In this document: piece by piece, positions 1 to 6,632 of the stretch
Numbering within the stretch: position 1 is the first letter of the stretch
How the letters are laid out: each line of letters begins with the position of its first letter
NCBI RefSeq assembly: GCF_027487935.1
Contig: NZ_JAIYCP010000025.1
Span: 1 to 64,000, forward strand
Direction: 5' to 3'
DNA: 64,000 nucleotides
Origin: Brevundimonas sp.
GTDB taxonomy: Bacteria; Pseudomonadota; Alphaproteobacteria; Caulobacterales; Caulobacteraceae
The notes under the pieces: model-generated
The model's input: only the letters and a program-made list of their open reading frames with translations
Database searches by the model: none
Told to the model about the DNA's origin: nothing
Program-made: the position numbers and the translations under genes

Positions 1-284
1 AGCGACTTCTGTTCTTCAAGGGCCTTGGAGATCGTCTCACCCGCCGCCAGGGCGATATCGATGACCGACTGGCCACGATTGATGGAGTTCTTGACCGAGT
101 TCAGGGCCCCCATGTCCGCGCGCATATTGGATGCGATCGCGAAGATGGCGCCGTTGTCCTTGGCCGTCGAAACGATCTTCCCGGTGTTCACCCGGTTTTG
201 GGCGATATCGAGAGCACGACTGGTTTCGTTCAGATTTTGCAGCGCGACGAGCGAGCCGACATTTGAGTTGATACTATTTGGCAC
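1..284 (-). CDS. flagellin, N-terminal part (gene continues past the left edge)
   Basis: Structural subunit of the flagellar filament, exported by the flagellar type III system. Reading leftwards from a GTG at 284, the first 94 residues begin MPNSINSNVGSLVALQNLN and go on through the conserved D0/D1 N-terminal helix (NRVNTGKIVSTAKDNG, then SNMRADMGAL). This matches the flagellin at 638-1447 in register, but the two differ at many positions, so this is a diverged paralog and not a recent copy. No ATG fits; the GTG has AAGGAA just upstream. A sigma54-type promoter lies 76 bases before the start. The C-terminus is outside the window, so total length is unknown. Family assignment is secure; which flj gene it corresponds to cannot be told. 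Confidence 0.9.
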   Translation of the reverse strand, partial: MPNSINSNVGSLVALQNLNETSRALDIAQNRVNTGKIVSTAKDNGAIFAIASNMRADMGALNSVKNSINRGQSVIDIALAAGETISKALEEQKS

Positions 285-359
285 TTTTGGCTTTCCTTCA
301 GTCTTTGACATGACCGACGCCGTTTTGGCCGTCGGAGGCATTCTACCCGACCGGGGTCA

Positions 360-376
360 CGCAAGGATGGAACCAG
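360..376 (-). promoter_or_regulatory. sigma54 (RpoN) promoter of the first flagellin
   Basis: On the minus strand the sequence reads CTGGTTCCATCCTTGCG, with GG and GC separated by exactly 10 bases as in -24/-12 promoters. Transcription would start near 348, giving a leader of about 64 bases. The second flagellin has an equivalent site at almost the same distance (77 against 76 bases from the start codon), which is strong internal support. Late flagellar genes of Caulobacter are known to use sigma54. Confidence 0.8.
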
Positions 377-447
377 CGGCGGGCGGACCGTGCCAGACAC
401 CCGTTCGTTGAATTTCTTGCGGTACTTCTCGTTCATACCCTTTCCTG

Positions 448-508
448 CCCGGCATGTTTTGCCGGGGTCCCGGCAGGATTTGCCGGGTGGTCGGCAGTCC
501 CTGCCGGG
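448..508. promoter_or_regulatory. array of three ftr-like palindromes upstream of the first flagellin
   Basis: Three 19-bp inverted repeats start at 448, 469 and 490, a constant period of 21 bp (two helical turns). The first two are CCCGGCATGTTTTGCCGGG and CCCGGCAGGATTTGCCGGG; the third is slightly degenerate. The array begins 72 bp upstream of the sigma54 promoter. Location and symmetry fit the ftr elements bound by the sigma54 activator FlbD in Caulobacter; assignment to FlbD is inference. With the promoter and the terminator at 568-594 this accounts for most of the gene-free stretch 285-637. Confidence 0.65.
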
Positions 509-567
509 GTAGCCACAGCCGAACGGTCGACCGGTTGCCGGATCGGGCCGGCCGCAAAACGAAATCG

Positions 568-594
568 GCCCCGGCGGACAGGGTCCGCCGGGGC
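568..594 (-). terminator. terminator after the second flagellin
   Basis: Perfect 12-bp stem GCCCCGGCGGAC / GTCCGCCGGGGC with a 3-base loop, followed on the minus strand by a T-rich run (ATTTCGTTTTG). It lies about 45 bases past the flagellin stop codon. A smaller hairpin (GGGTC-GAAAA-GACCC) sits between them near 609-623. Confidence 0.75.
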
Positions 595-637
595 TCGAGG
601 ATCGGTTCGGGTCGAAAAGACCCGGACGCTTCCGGAT

Positions 638-1447
638 TTAGCGGAACAGGCTGAGCAGGATGGAGCCCGACTGGTTGGCGATGCCCAGGGCCTGGACACC
701 CAGCTGCTGCTTGGTCTGCAGGGCCGTCAGGCGGGCGCTTTCCTTGGCCAGATCGGCATCGACCAGGTTGCCAACACCGGATTCCAGGGCGTCCTGCATC
801 TTGCTGGTGAAGGTCAGCTGCCGCTCCAGGGATTTGGAATGGCTGCCGAGCGACGCCAGTTTGGCATTGAAGGCCGCACCGGCAGTATCGACCGCCGCAA
901 CGGTCGCACCGGCCCGGAGAATCGCTCCGGTCGCGGTCGCAACGGTGGTCGCAGCGTCGGTCGTGGAATGCACCGTGTAGGTCCCGGCGATGCTCGTTTG
1001 AACCACCAGATTGTTGGCGGCCGAACCGGCGGCGTAGATGTTCGTCCCGTCGAAAGTCGCCCCGGCGAGCGCCGCCGTGATTTCAGTGCCGAGGGCGTTG
1101 AAGTCAGCGAGATAGGCCGTTTCGGATGCAGAGCCTGCGGCGGAGGACTGGATGGCGACTGCCAGTGCCTTCTGTTCTTCAATCGCCTTGGTGATCGTCT
1201 CACCGGCCGCCAGGGCGATGTCGATGACCGCCTGGCCGCGCTGGATGGAGTTCTTGACCGCGGTCAGGGCACCCATGTCTGCGCGCATGTTGGATGCGAC
1301 CGCAAAGATGGCGCCGTTGTCTTTCGCGTTTGCCACCGCCAGGCCGGTGTTGACCCGATTTTGCGCGACCGTCAGCTCACGGTTGGTCGCGTTCAGGTTC
1401 TGGAGCGCAACCATGGCGCCGACGTTCGTATTGATGCTGTTAGCCAT
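638..1447 (-). CDS. flagellin
   Basis: Filament subunit of 269 residues, starting MANSINTNVGAMVALQNLN at an ATG preceded by AAGGGA at good spacing. The N-terminal (about 1-140) and C-terminal (about 190-269) D0/D1 helices are present; the middle is short, so there are no D2/D3 outer domains, as is usual for Caulobacterales flagellins of about 270 residues. The C-terminus reads LGIANQSGSILLSLFR, the typical flagellin ending. An upstream in-frame start near 1528 would add 27 residues unlike any flagellin and lies at the promoter, so it was rejected. The gene lies downstream of its own sigma54 promoter and ftr-like array and ends at a strong terminator, so it is probably transcribed alone and late in flagellar assembly. 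Confidence 0.95.
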   Translation of the reverse strand: MANSINTNVGAMVALQNLNATNRELTVAQNRVNTGLAVANAKDNGAIFAVASNMRADMGALTAVKNSIQRGQAVIDIALAAGETITKAIEEQKALAVAIQSSAAGSASETAYLADFNALGTEITAALAGATFDGTNIYAAGSAANNLVVQTSIAGTYTVHSTTDAATTVATATGAILRAGATVAAVDTAGAAFNAKLASLGSHSKSLERQLTFTSKMQDALESGVGNLVDADLAKESARLTALQTKQQLGVQALGIANQSGSILLSLFR

Positions 1448-1523
1448 TTTGGCTGTCCCTTTGTCTTTGACATTGTCCGACGCCATTTTGGCTGCCGGGA
1501 GCGTTCTGCTCGGGATGACTGGG

Positions 1524-1540
1524 AGCAAGGACGGGGCCAG
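1524..1540 (-). promoter_or_regulatory. sigma54 (RpoN) promoter of the second flagellin
   Basis: On the minus strand: CTGGCCCCGTCCTTGCT, with GG-N10-GC spacing, close to the consensus TGGCAC-N5-TTGC. It lies 77 bases upstream of the flagellin ATG, the same distance as the equivalent site before the first flagellin. An A/T-rich tract (1575-1597) between promoter and palindrome array could be bent by IHF, but no clear IHF consensus was found. Confidence 0.85.
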
Positions 1541-1612
1541 CGATCAATTGGACAGGCCGGGGCCTTCTGACGCTGTTTTTATTGATTTTTTTATTCTTCC
1601 GGCCCGGTTCCG

Positions 1613-1686
1613 CCGGGCAGAACCTGCCAAGCCCGGGCACGTTCTGCCGGGTAGTCGGCACTGGGTGCCGGCAGAAAAATGCCGGG
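1613..1686. promoter_or_regulatory. array of ftr-like palindromes upstream of the second flagellin
   Basis: Inverted repeats of CCGG(G)CA and TGCCGG(G) half sites start near 1613, 1633 and 1654, with a fourth, tighter copy at 1668-1686. The right half sites are spaced 20, 21 and 14 bp. The array begins 73 bp upstream of the sigma54 site, matching the 72 bp in the first flagellin region. Interpretation as FlbD/ftr sites is by analogy with Caulobacter. Confidence 0.6.
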
Positions 1687-1697
1687 CGCAGCACCTG

Positions 1698-2024
1698 TCA
1701 GGGCCGGATCAGCGTCCTGCGCCGGGCATCAGCTTCACCTCGCCACCGGTCCTGCAGCGCCCGTTCGGCCAACAGGGTTGCGACGGCAGAGGCCCGGGCG
1801 TTTTCGCAAGCGACCAGACGTTCCCCCCGCACCATATAGGCGACTTCAAGATCGGCGAGGGTCGGGGTCTCCGGCAGCCTCTCCAGGACGCACGGCGTCG
1901 TCACCGATGCCGGCAGGATCAACCGGGGCGGCTCCGCAGACGGCAGGCGCGAGACGGCACAGCTCGCGGTCATGAGCGGAAAGGCGAGCCATACGGCCCG
2001 GTTCCAGCGGCGTTTCAGCATCAT
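1698..2024 (-). CDS. o-spanin-like (Rz1-type) small lipoprotein
   Basis: A 108-residue protein with a basic N-terminus and a hydrophobic segment ending in a possible lipobox (PLMTASC, Cys22), followed by a Pro-rich periplasmic stretch. Its first 179 bases overlap the preceding i-spanin-like gene in another frame, the arrangement characteristic of Rz/Rz1 pairs. By analogy it would be anchored in the outer membrane and join the i-spanin to fuse the two membranes in the last step of phage lysis. The lipobox is not perfect (Thr at -3). Function is inferred from position and architecture; the sequence itself is not diagnostic. Confidence 0.6.
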   Translation of the reverse strand: MMLKRRWNRAVWLAFPLMTASCAVSRLPSAEPPRLILPASVTTPCVLERLPETPTLADLEVAYMVRGERLVACENARASAVATLLAERALQDRWRGEADARRRTLIRP

Positions 2025-2331
2025 GGGCCCTCCTGGCCTCGGCTGCGGCCCGCGCGGTCGTCCGTGCGACCGCGACGGTCTGTTGATGAAGCCGGTCGAG
2101 GCGCTGCATCTGTCCTTCAGCCCCCTCGACCTCGAGTCGGCGTGCGGCAGCCTCTGCCCTGGCGAGCGACGCCGCCGCTTCGGCCGCCTGGAGCCGGTGT
2201 CTGGCCAGTCCGAAGGGATCCCAGCGGAAACCGAGCCCCGAGAGAACGATCAGGCTCACCCCCAGAAGCCCGACCAGACCCAATGCCCAACCTCTCGGGG
2301 TCAGGATCCGGAGCATCGACAGGACCCTCAA
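1846..2331 (-). CDS. i-spanin-like (Rz-type) inner-membrane protein
   Basis: A 161-residue protein with one N-terminal membrane segment (about residues 13-33, ALGLVGLLGVSLIVLSGLGF) and then a long Ala/Arg/Glu-rich coiled coil (about 45-110), the layout of phage Rz proteins. The ATG overlaps the endolysin stop by 4 bases (ATGA), and the 3' part overlaps the o-spanin-like gene. Two cysteines (LCRLAPAVC) could form disulphides. Probable role: spanning the periplasm with its partner to disrupt the outer membrane after peptidoglycan digestion. Inference from topology and gene order. Confidence 0.6.
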   Translation of the reverse strand: MRVLSMLRILTPRGWALGLVGLLGVSLIVLSGLGFRWDPFGLARHRLQAAEAAASLARAEAAARRLEVEGAEGQMQRLDRLHQQTVAVARTTARAAAEARRAHDAETPLEPGRMARLSAHDRELCRLAPAVCGAAPVDPAGIGDDAVRPGEAAGDPDPRRS

Positions 2332-2711
2332 GGGAACACCTTTCGATCCAGCTCGAAATGCGGACCGTCCTTCAGACTGCTCCAGTCACCACCCCAGACA
2401 ATCGCCGTGCCCTGCCGCACGGCGGCGGCCTTGAACGCGGCGGCGATGCGCGGATACAGGGGCCAGTCCCAGCGCACCTGCCCCTCCACCAAAGCCGCCA
2501 CATCGACCGCATGGCCCGTCAGGTGACGCGACCGCTTCGTCCGGCTCGCGCCTGCCCTCACGAGCGCGGCCTGACGCTCCGGCGTGCGCAGACCTTCAGT
2601 GACCATGAATTCCACCGGGCTCAGGGCCGCGGCTTCGCGCACCAGTGCGACCAGGCGGGGGTGGACCCCCGTCAGCCGCCTGAGCGATCGCTCCGACAAC
2701 CGAAAGCTCAT
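2328..2711 (-). CDS. endolysin, M15-family peptidoglycan peptidase
   Basis: A 127-residue protein, the length of a single M15C/VanY-like catalytic domain. Zinc-ligand motifs are visible: SRHLTGHAVDV (His and Asp ligands, residues 61-71) and DGPHFEL (residues 115-121). Family members cleave peptide cross-links of peptidoglycan, many as phage L-Ala-D-Glu peptidases. There is no signal peptide, so it needs the upstream holin for release. The ATG at 2711 overlaps the holin stop by 4 bases and its own stop overlaps the i-spanin start by 4. A longer upstream reading in the same frame would run across the holin gene and was rejected. Confidence 0.88.
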   Translation of the reverse strand: MSFRLSERSLRRLTGVHPRLVALVREAAALSPVEFMVTEGLRTPERQAALVRAGASRTKRSRHLTGHAVDVAALVEGQVRWDWPLYPRIAAAFKAAAVRQGTAIVWGGDWSSLKDGPHFELDRKVFP

Positions 2712-2983
2712 GCCGGCTCCTCCCCGACAGGGCGCGGCCGCAGGACCGCCAGGGTCGCGATCAACTGCTGGGCCGTCGGCGCGACGAGATAGATCACGAG
2801 CACCAGCGCCAGCAGGAGCATCAGGGCCTGCGCCAGCCCCGGCGTGGCCTCGGGCGGCACCGCGGCAATCAGGCGGTCGAGCAACAGCCAGGCGACCGCG
2901 CTGGTTGCGAACACATACAGTCTTCGCCACAGCCACCGGCCTTCGGCCAGCAGCGGGGCATCCGGTGTGGAAGGCATGGTCAT
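2708..2983 (-). CDS. holin-like membrane protein
   Basis: A 91-residue protein with two hydrophobic segments (about 24-42, YVFATSAVAWLLLDRLIAA, and about 51-68, ALMLLLALVLVIYLVA) and short polar ends, typical of small holins. It stands directly before the endolysin and overlaps it by 4 bases. By analogy it would form pores that let the endolysin reach the periplasm. Holins share little sequence, so the call rests on size, topology and gene order. Confidence 0.7.
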   Translation of the reverse strand: MTMPSTPDAPLLAEGRWLWRRLYVFATSAVAWLLLDRLIAAVPPEATPGLAQALMLLLALVLVIYLVAPTAQQLIATLAVLRPRPVGEEPA

Positions 2984-3147
2984 CGGTCATCCTCCGGGTC
3001 ATCAAGGGGAGCGGCACTGCGTCGCCAGCCGGGGCTGGCCTCGGCGAACAGATCCAGGTCGGTCAGACGGCCGGGGCTGTCCCAGGCCTCCGCGTCCAGC
3101 AGCGAGGCATCGGCGCGTTCATGGGAGAGGGTCATGGTGCGGCTCAT
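2980..3147 (-). CDS. small 55-residue protein of the spike/lysis cassette
   Basis: Starts MSRTMTLSHERADASLL and ends PLDDPEDDR; acidic, with no membrane segment. ATG at 3147 overlaps the spike stop by 4 bases and its TGA overlaps the holin start by 4 bases, so it sits in an unbroken chain of translational couplings, which supports it being real. A second Met at residue 5 is possible. Function unknown; a chaperone, assembly factor or lysis regulator is conceivable, but nothing in the sequence decides. Confidence 0.6.
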   Translation of the reverse strand: MSRTMTLSHERADASLLDAEAWDSPGRLTDLDLFAEASPGWRRSAAPLDDPEDDR

Positions 3148-4622
3148 CCGACCGCCACCAGCCAGACGACGCCCGGGGCACCGTCACCGCCGACGCCGCC
3201 CACGGAGACACCCGCTCCGCCGCCGCCTCCACCGCCGCCATAGGCTCCACCCGACGCGCCGGCATGGCCCGCCCCCGACGCCGCCGCGCCGCCTCCGCCT
3301 CCGCCACCCCCCGCCGGGGCCAGGGTCGGCCGGGGGGCCGCCGTCCCGGCCGAGCCCGCGGCGCCCGCCCCACCGGCCCCGCCGGCGGCCCTGATCGTGG
3401 TCCAGCCTCCGTCGCCGCCAGAGCCACCCGCCCGGGCCGAACCCGCACTGTCGAGCCCGCCACCGGCCCCGCCGCCGCCCGACGCATCCGGCCGGTCAAG
3501 ACTTTGGCCCGCCTGACCTGCAGCCGCGATACTGGAGGCACCCCCGGCGTTGGCGGGTGGTGCGCCCCGACCTCCTGCGCCGGCTGCGCCACCCCGGCCG
3601 TCACCCAGCCCGCCGCCGCTACCCCCCAAGGCTGCCAGCAGGGTCGTTCCGCCCAGTGCAACACTGCTGCTGCCGCCGCCCCGGCCCGTGGCACCCCGGC
3701 CACCGGAACCACCGATCCCCACCGCCACGTCCAGGGTTCCACCCAGCAGCTCGGCCGGCCATTCAGCCCGCCCGATTCCGCCCGCGCCACCGCCGCCGCC
3801 GCCGAAACGCGAGCCAGAGGCACCGAAGGCCCCGGCCCCGCCGCCCCCGCCGCCGCCAACCGCAAAGACCTCGACGCTGCGCGCCCACCGGGGCACCGGA
3901 TAGCTTCCGTTGGCGGTGAAGACCGTCACCGACCGGCGGCCGGCACCCTGGCCGACCGTTAGTCGACCGGTGGCGCGATCGACGGTGAAGACGTCATTCC
4001 AGACCGAACCGTCCGCGCTGACCTTCAGCCTGAAATCGTCGTCCCCGATCAGCCCCAGCTCCGCCCGCCCGCCCCAGCCGCTCTGGAACAGCAGGGACAG
4101 GACATCGCCGGACGCCTCCTTGTTCAGGGTCAGGCGCAGGTCGCCCGTGCCTCCGGACCCGGCTTCCCGCGCCGTCCAGAGTGCGTTGTTCAGCCGGGCC
4201 GCAAAGGGATTCGCCGCATCCGCCGTGGTGCCGAGCCCGAGCCGGCCCAGGGCCTGGGCCACACCCAGACGCTCACCCAGCCTGACCCAGTCGCCGCCAT
4301 GCCGCACCACGACCTCACCGGCGTCCGCGACCAGGGCAATCAGGCCGTCCCCGGCCGGCACGCGCGTCCAGCCACCGCCCTCGGCCCGCAGCAGCGCGCC
4401 GGTCGGCTGGCGGCCCCAGTCCGCTCCCGTCGCTCCCGCCGGCAGGATCCACAGCGCCCCGTCCGCCGGCGCGTTTGGCTGGACGGTCATGGTTCGGCTG
4501 ACCACGACCGTCTGGACCAGGGCGTCCAGCCGGGTCAGCGCCTCGTTGACGGTGACATGCTTCTGCATCTGCCCGGCCGCCAGATAGGGCAGGGCCAGCC
4601 GGGCGCTGTGGTCGTCGCTCAT
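3144..4622 (-). CDS. phage/GTA-like spike or tail-tip protein (DUF2793 + glycine-rich domain)
   Basis: A 492-residue protein. Residues 1-110 match the DUF2793 type (LPYLAAGQMQKHVTVNEAL near the N-terminus), found in phage tail proteins and in gene transfer agent head-spike proteins of alphaproteobacteria. Residues 120-228 look like a further fibre domain. From about 229 a leader (SVTVFTANGSYPVPRWARSV) precedes a glycine-rich region (about 255-490) with runs such as FGGGGGGAGG, resembling the glycine-rich tip adhesins that determine phage host range. The protein probably contacts the recipient cell surface. It is the first gene of the lysis cassette and is followed by 4-base overlaps. No capsid, terminase or integrase gene lies nearby, so this is not a full prophage. 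Confidence 0.75.
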   Translation of the reverse strand: MSDDHSARLALPYLAAGQMQKHVTVNEALTRLDALVQTVVVSRTMTVQPNAPADGALWILPAGATGADWGRQPTGALLRAEGGGWTRVPAGDGLIALVADAGEVVVRHGGDWVRLGERLGVAQALGRLGLGTTADAANPFAARLNNALWTAREAGSGGTGDLRLTLNKEASGDVLSLLFQSGWGGRAELGLIGDDDFRLKVSADGSVWNDVFTVDRATGRLTVGQGAGRRSVTVFTANGSYPVPRWARSVEVFAVGGGGGGGAGAFGASGSRFGGGGGGAGGIGRAEWPAELLGGTLDVAVGIGGSGGRGATGRGGGSSSVALGGTTLLAALGGSGGGLGDGRGGAAGAGGRGAPPANAGGASSIAAAGQAGQSLDRPDASGGGGAGGGLDSAGSARAGGSGGDGGWTTIRAAGGAGGAGAAGSAGTAAPRPTLAPAGGGGGGGGAAASGAGHAGASGGAYGGGGGGGGAGVSVGGVGGDGAPGVVWLVAVG

Positions 4623-4626
4623 GGAA

Positions 4627-4649
4627 ATCTCCGAAATCGTGTCGGAGAT
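4627..4649 (-). promoter_or_regulatory. hairpin sequestering the ribosome-binding site of the spike gene
   Basis: On the minus strand ATCTCCGA - 7 bases - TCGGAGAT forms a perfect 8-bp stem ending 4 bases before the ATG at 4622. The 3' arm contains GGAG, the apparent Shine-Dalgarno sequence, so in the folded leader it would be base-paired. Because all downstream genes are coupled by overlaps, opening this hairpin could control the whole cassette. The function is inference; the symmetry is seen directly. Confidence 0.5.
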
Positions 4650-4778
4650 CAGTCTGGCCGGGCGGCTTCCTCAGGCGGGCTCATGACGCTGTCGGCGTCA
4701 GGAAACGTCCCGAGATCAGGGACTTGAGACGACGGGATATGCTGGCAATCGGCGAAAGGGTAGCGGAGCGACTCCCGG

Positions 4779-5507
4779 CTAGAGCCGCTGGAACGCCCCC
4801 CGGGCCACCACGGGGCCGTCCGGTCGGTCCGCCGCGGGCGTATGGCCGGGTGCTTCCATGGAGACGGCGACGGCCTTGGCCGCGCCGGCCGGGCCGGACA
4901 GGGCCCGACCGAGGCTGTGATGCGAAGTGGTCGAACCATCGATGGCCCCGACCAGCTGCACATCGCCCTCGGGCATGACCAGCCACAGGTGCGGCACACG
5001 GGTGTCGCCCGCCATCTCATTCGTCGGGGCCAGGTAGAGCTCCCCGGTGCCGGCGTCATAGGCCAGCGTCATCGCCGCCACGCCGCTCTCCAGCGTCAGG
5101 GTCGCCACCCGGACGACCGCCGGCGGCGGGGCAGTGGCCACTTCCGGGGCCGGCACCGGTTGCGCCGCCAGCATGACCACCACTGCCAGGCTCGCCGCCA
5201 GCAGACCGGTCGAACCGATCGCCCAGCGCCGCCAGAAGACGACCCTGTTGTCATTCGCCGCAACCGGCGCCGTCAGACCGGCCTCGACCCGCGGCCAGAC
5301 CCCGGCCGACGGCTCGACCGGGACAATCCCGTCGGCCAGGCCGCCCAGACGCTCGTTCCAGGCCTCGACATGCGTCGCGAAGGCTGGCTCTGCAGACGCC
5401 CGGGCGCGGGCTGCCGCCTCGTCCTCCGGCGAGAGGACCCTCAGGGCAAGCTCGCCCGCAAGGGCCAGATCTTCGTCCAGACGGCTGTTTTCGGTGTGAT
5501 CGGTCAT
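4779..5507 (-). CDS. RskA-type anti-sigma factor
   Basis: A 242-residue membrane-bound anti-sigma factor. The cytoplasmic N-terminal domain (1-85, with THVEAWNERLGGLADG) is the sigma-binding part, one membrane segment follows (about 92-112), and a periplasmic RskA-like C-terminal domain ends the protein (TLTLESGVAAMTLAY..., MPEGDVQLVGAID). No HxxxCxxC zinc motif is seen. The ATG at 5507 overlaps the sigma-factor stop by 4 bases, the usual coupling of an ECF sigma with its anti-sigma; a GTG at 5519 is possible but less likely. Periplasmic signals would release the sigma factor; the signal cannot be read from sequence. Confidence 0.88.
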   Translation of the reverse strand: MTDHTENSRLDEDLALAGELALRVLSPEDEAAARARASAEPAFATHVEAWNERLGGLADGIVPVEPSAGVWPRVEAGLTAPVAANDNRVVFWRRWAIGSTGLLAASLAVVVMLAAQPVPAPEVATAPPPAVVRVATLTLESGVAAMTLAYDAGTGELYLAPTNEMAGDTRVPHLWLVMPEGDVQLVGAIDGSTTSHHSLGRALSGPAGAAKAVAVSMEAPGHTPAADRPDGPVVARGAFQRL

Positions 5508-6064
5508 GATTCCAGACACATCCTGAGCCGCATCATGCCTCGACGGATCCAGCTCTTCATCGTGCCCAACGGCACATTCTCGCGCGCTGCCAGGGCGTCA
5601 TAGGTCATGCCGTCCATGAAGGCCGTGCGGATGGCGCCGCCGGTCCTGTCGTCCAACTGGCCGAGACAGTCGTTGAGGCGGCGCACGTCGTCGCGGGTCT
5701 CAAGTGACTCGGCCGGCGAGGGCCCCTCGTCGGCGATCACGGTGACCGCCTCGTCGATCGGTGTCGACCTGCGCATGGCCGCCCCCGACCGCAGGCGGTC
5801 AATCGCCCGGTTGCGGGCGATGGTCACCAGCCATGTAATGGGGCTTGCACGGGAGGCATCAAAGCTCGCGGCCTTCCGCCATACGGTCAGATAGGTGTCC
5901 TGCAAGACGTCCTCGGCGAGCTGTCGGTCGGCCAAGATACGCAGGGTCACGCCCAGTAGCTTCGCCGAGGTCGCATCATAGACACGGCGGAAGGCGGCTC
6001 GATCCCCCTCGCCGGCACGGCCGAGCGCCTGGGCCAGTTCATCTCGGGTCAGGATCGCGCTCAT
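5504..6064 (-). CDS. ECF-type RNA polymerase sigma factor
   Basis: A 186-residue group IV sigma factor. Region 2 is clear (about 25-95: RILADRQLAEDVLQDTYLTV, then ITWLVTIARNRAIDRLR) and region 4 follows (about 125-180: the helix-turn-helix in TYDALAARENVPLGTMKSW). It resembles the SigK/RskA-linked ECF group. It directs transcription of a small regulon when freed by the adjacent anti-sigma. These ECF pairs usually autoregulate, but no promoter could be assigned in the short upstream gap. It is followed by the divergently unrelated lysis cassette, with no sign that they share control. Confidence 0.92.
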   Translation of the reverse strand: MSAILTRDELAQALGRAGEGDRAAFRRVYDATSAKLLGVTLRILADRQLAEDVLQDTYLTVWRKAASFDASRASPITWLVTIARNRAIDRLRSGAAMRRSTPIDEAVTVIADEGPSPAESLETRDDVRRLNDCLGQLDDRTGGAIRTAFMDGMTYDALAARENVPLGTMKSWIRRGMMRLRMCLES

Positions 6065-6125
6065 TCAGGGGTCCGGCAATGGAGAGGTTCGACTTGGCGG
6101 GCACGCCGGTCGTTCGTCAAGCGGT

Positions 6126-6599
6126 TCAATCGTGCAGATAGACAATGCGTCGCAGCTTGGGATTTCGGCGCATGTCGGCGACGTGCCCTTCATGCGCCCC
6201 GGCCGCACGCGCCTCCCGCTCATTGGCCTCGACCCAGTGGGTGGTCTCGATATCCTTCTGCAACGCCCTTGCCGCCATCAGGTGGCCGGGAAACAGGAGG
6301 TCGACGATATCGGGTGCGAACGGTACCACCTCCCCGACTGCCGTGGTCGCAGTGTCCAACCCGAGGTAGCTGACCATCTGCAGCAGCGTCCCCGGCGCGG
6401 CCCGCGCCCGCAGTCCCTGCATCAGCAGCCAGGCCGCAGCCCCGACACTGTAGACCGTGCCCACGACGGGGACCCAGGTCAGCAGGCCGTCCAGACCGAT
6501 GCCGAACGGACCGATGCCCACCGCCCGGTCCGAGAGCTTCTTGACGCCCTCGACATTGGACCAGATTTTCTCGATATCCGCGACCGACCGTCTGGCCAT
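6126..6599 (-). CDS. DUF4112 family membrane protein
   Basis: A 157-residue protein with the DUF4112 pattern: a basic N-terminal helix (MARRSVADIEKIWSNVEG), a hydrophobic region (about 30-62, IGPFGIGLDGLLTWVPVVGTVYSVGAAAWLL) and a second one (about 84-110, ...VVPFAPDIVDLLFPGHLMA). The start at 6599 was chosen for its Shine-Dalgarno (GGGAGG, 9 bases upstream); an upstream in-frame ATG at 6662 would overlap the divergent gene. Function unknown; the family is widespread in alphaproteobacteria. Divergently transcribed from the nuclease-like gene with only 33 bases between. Confidence 0.75.
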   Translation of the reverse strand: MARRSVADIEKIWSNVEGVKKLSDRAVGIGPFGIGLDGLLTWVPVVGTVYSVGAAAWLLMQGLRARAAPGTLLQMVSYLGLDTATTAVGEVVPFAPDIVDLLFPGHLMAARALQKDIETTHWVEANEREARAAGAHEGHVADMRRNPKLRRIVYLHD

Positions 6600-6632
6600 G
6601 CCTGCCCTCCCGAAGCGAGACCGTAACGTGCC

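Noticed and set aside
1698..4622. A complete prophage
   Set aside because: Only spike and lysis functions are present; no integrase, terminase, portal, capsid or attachment sites were seen.
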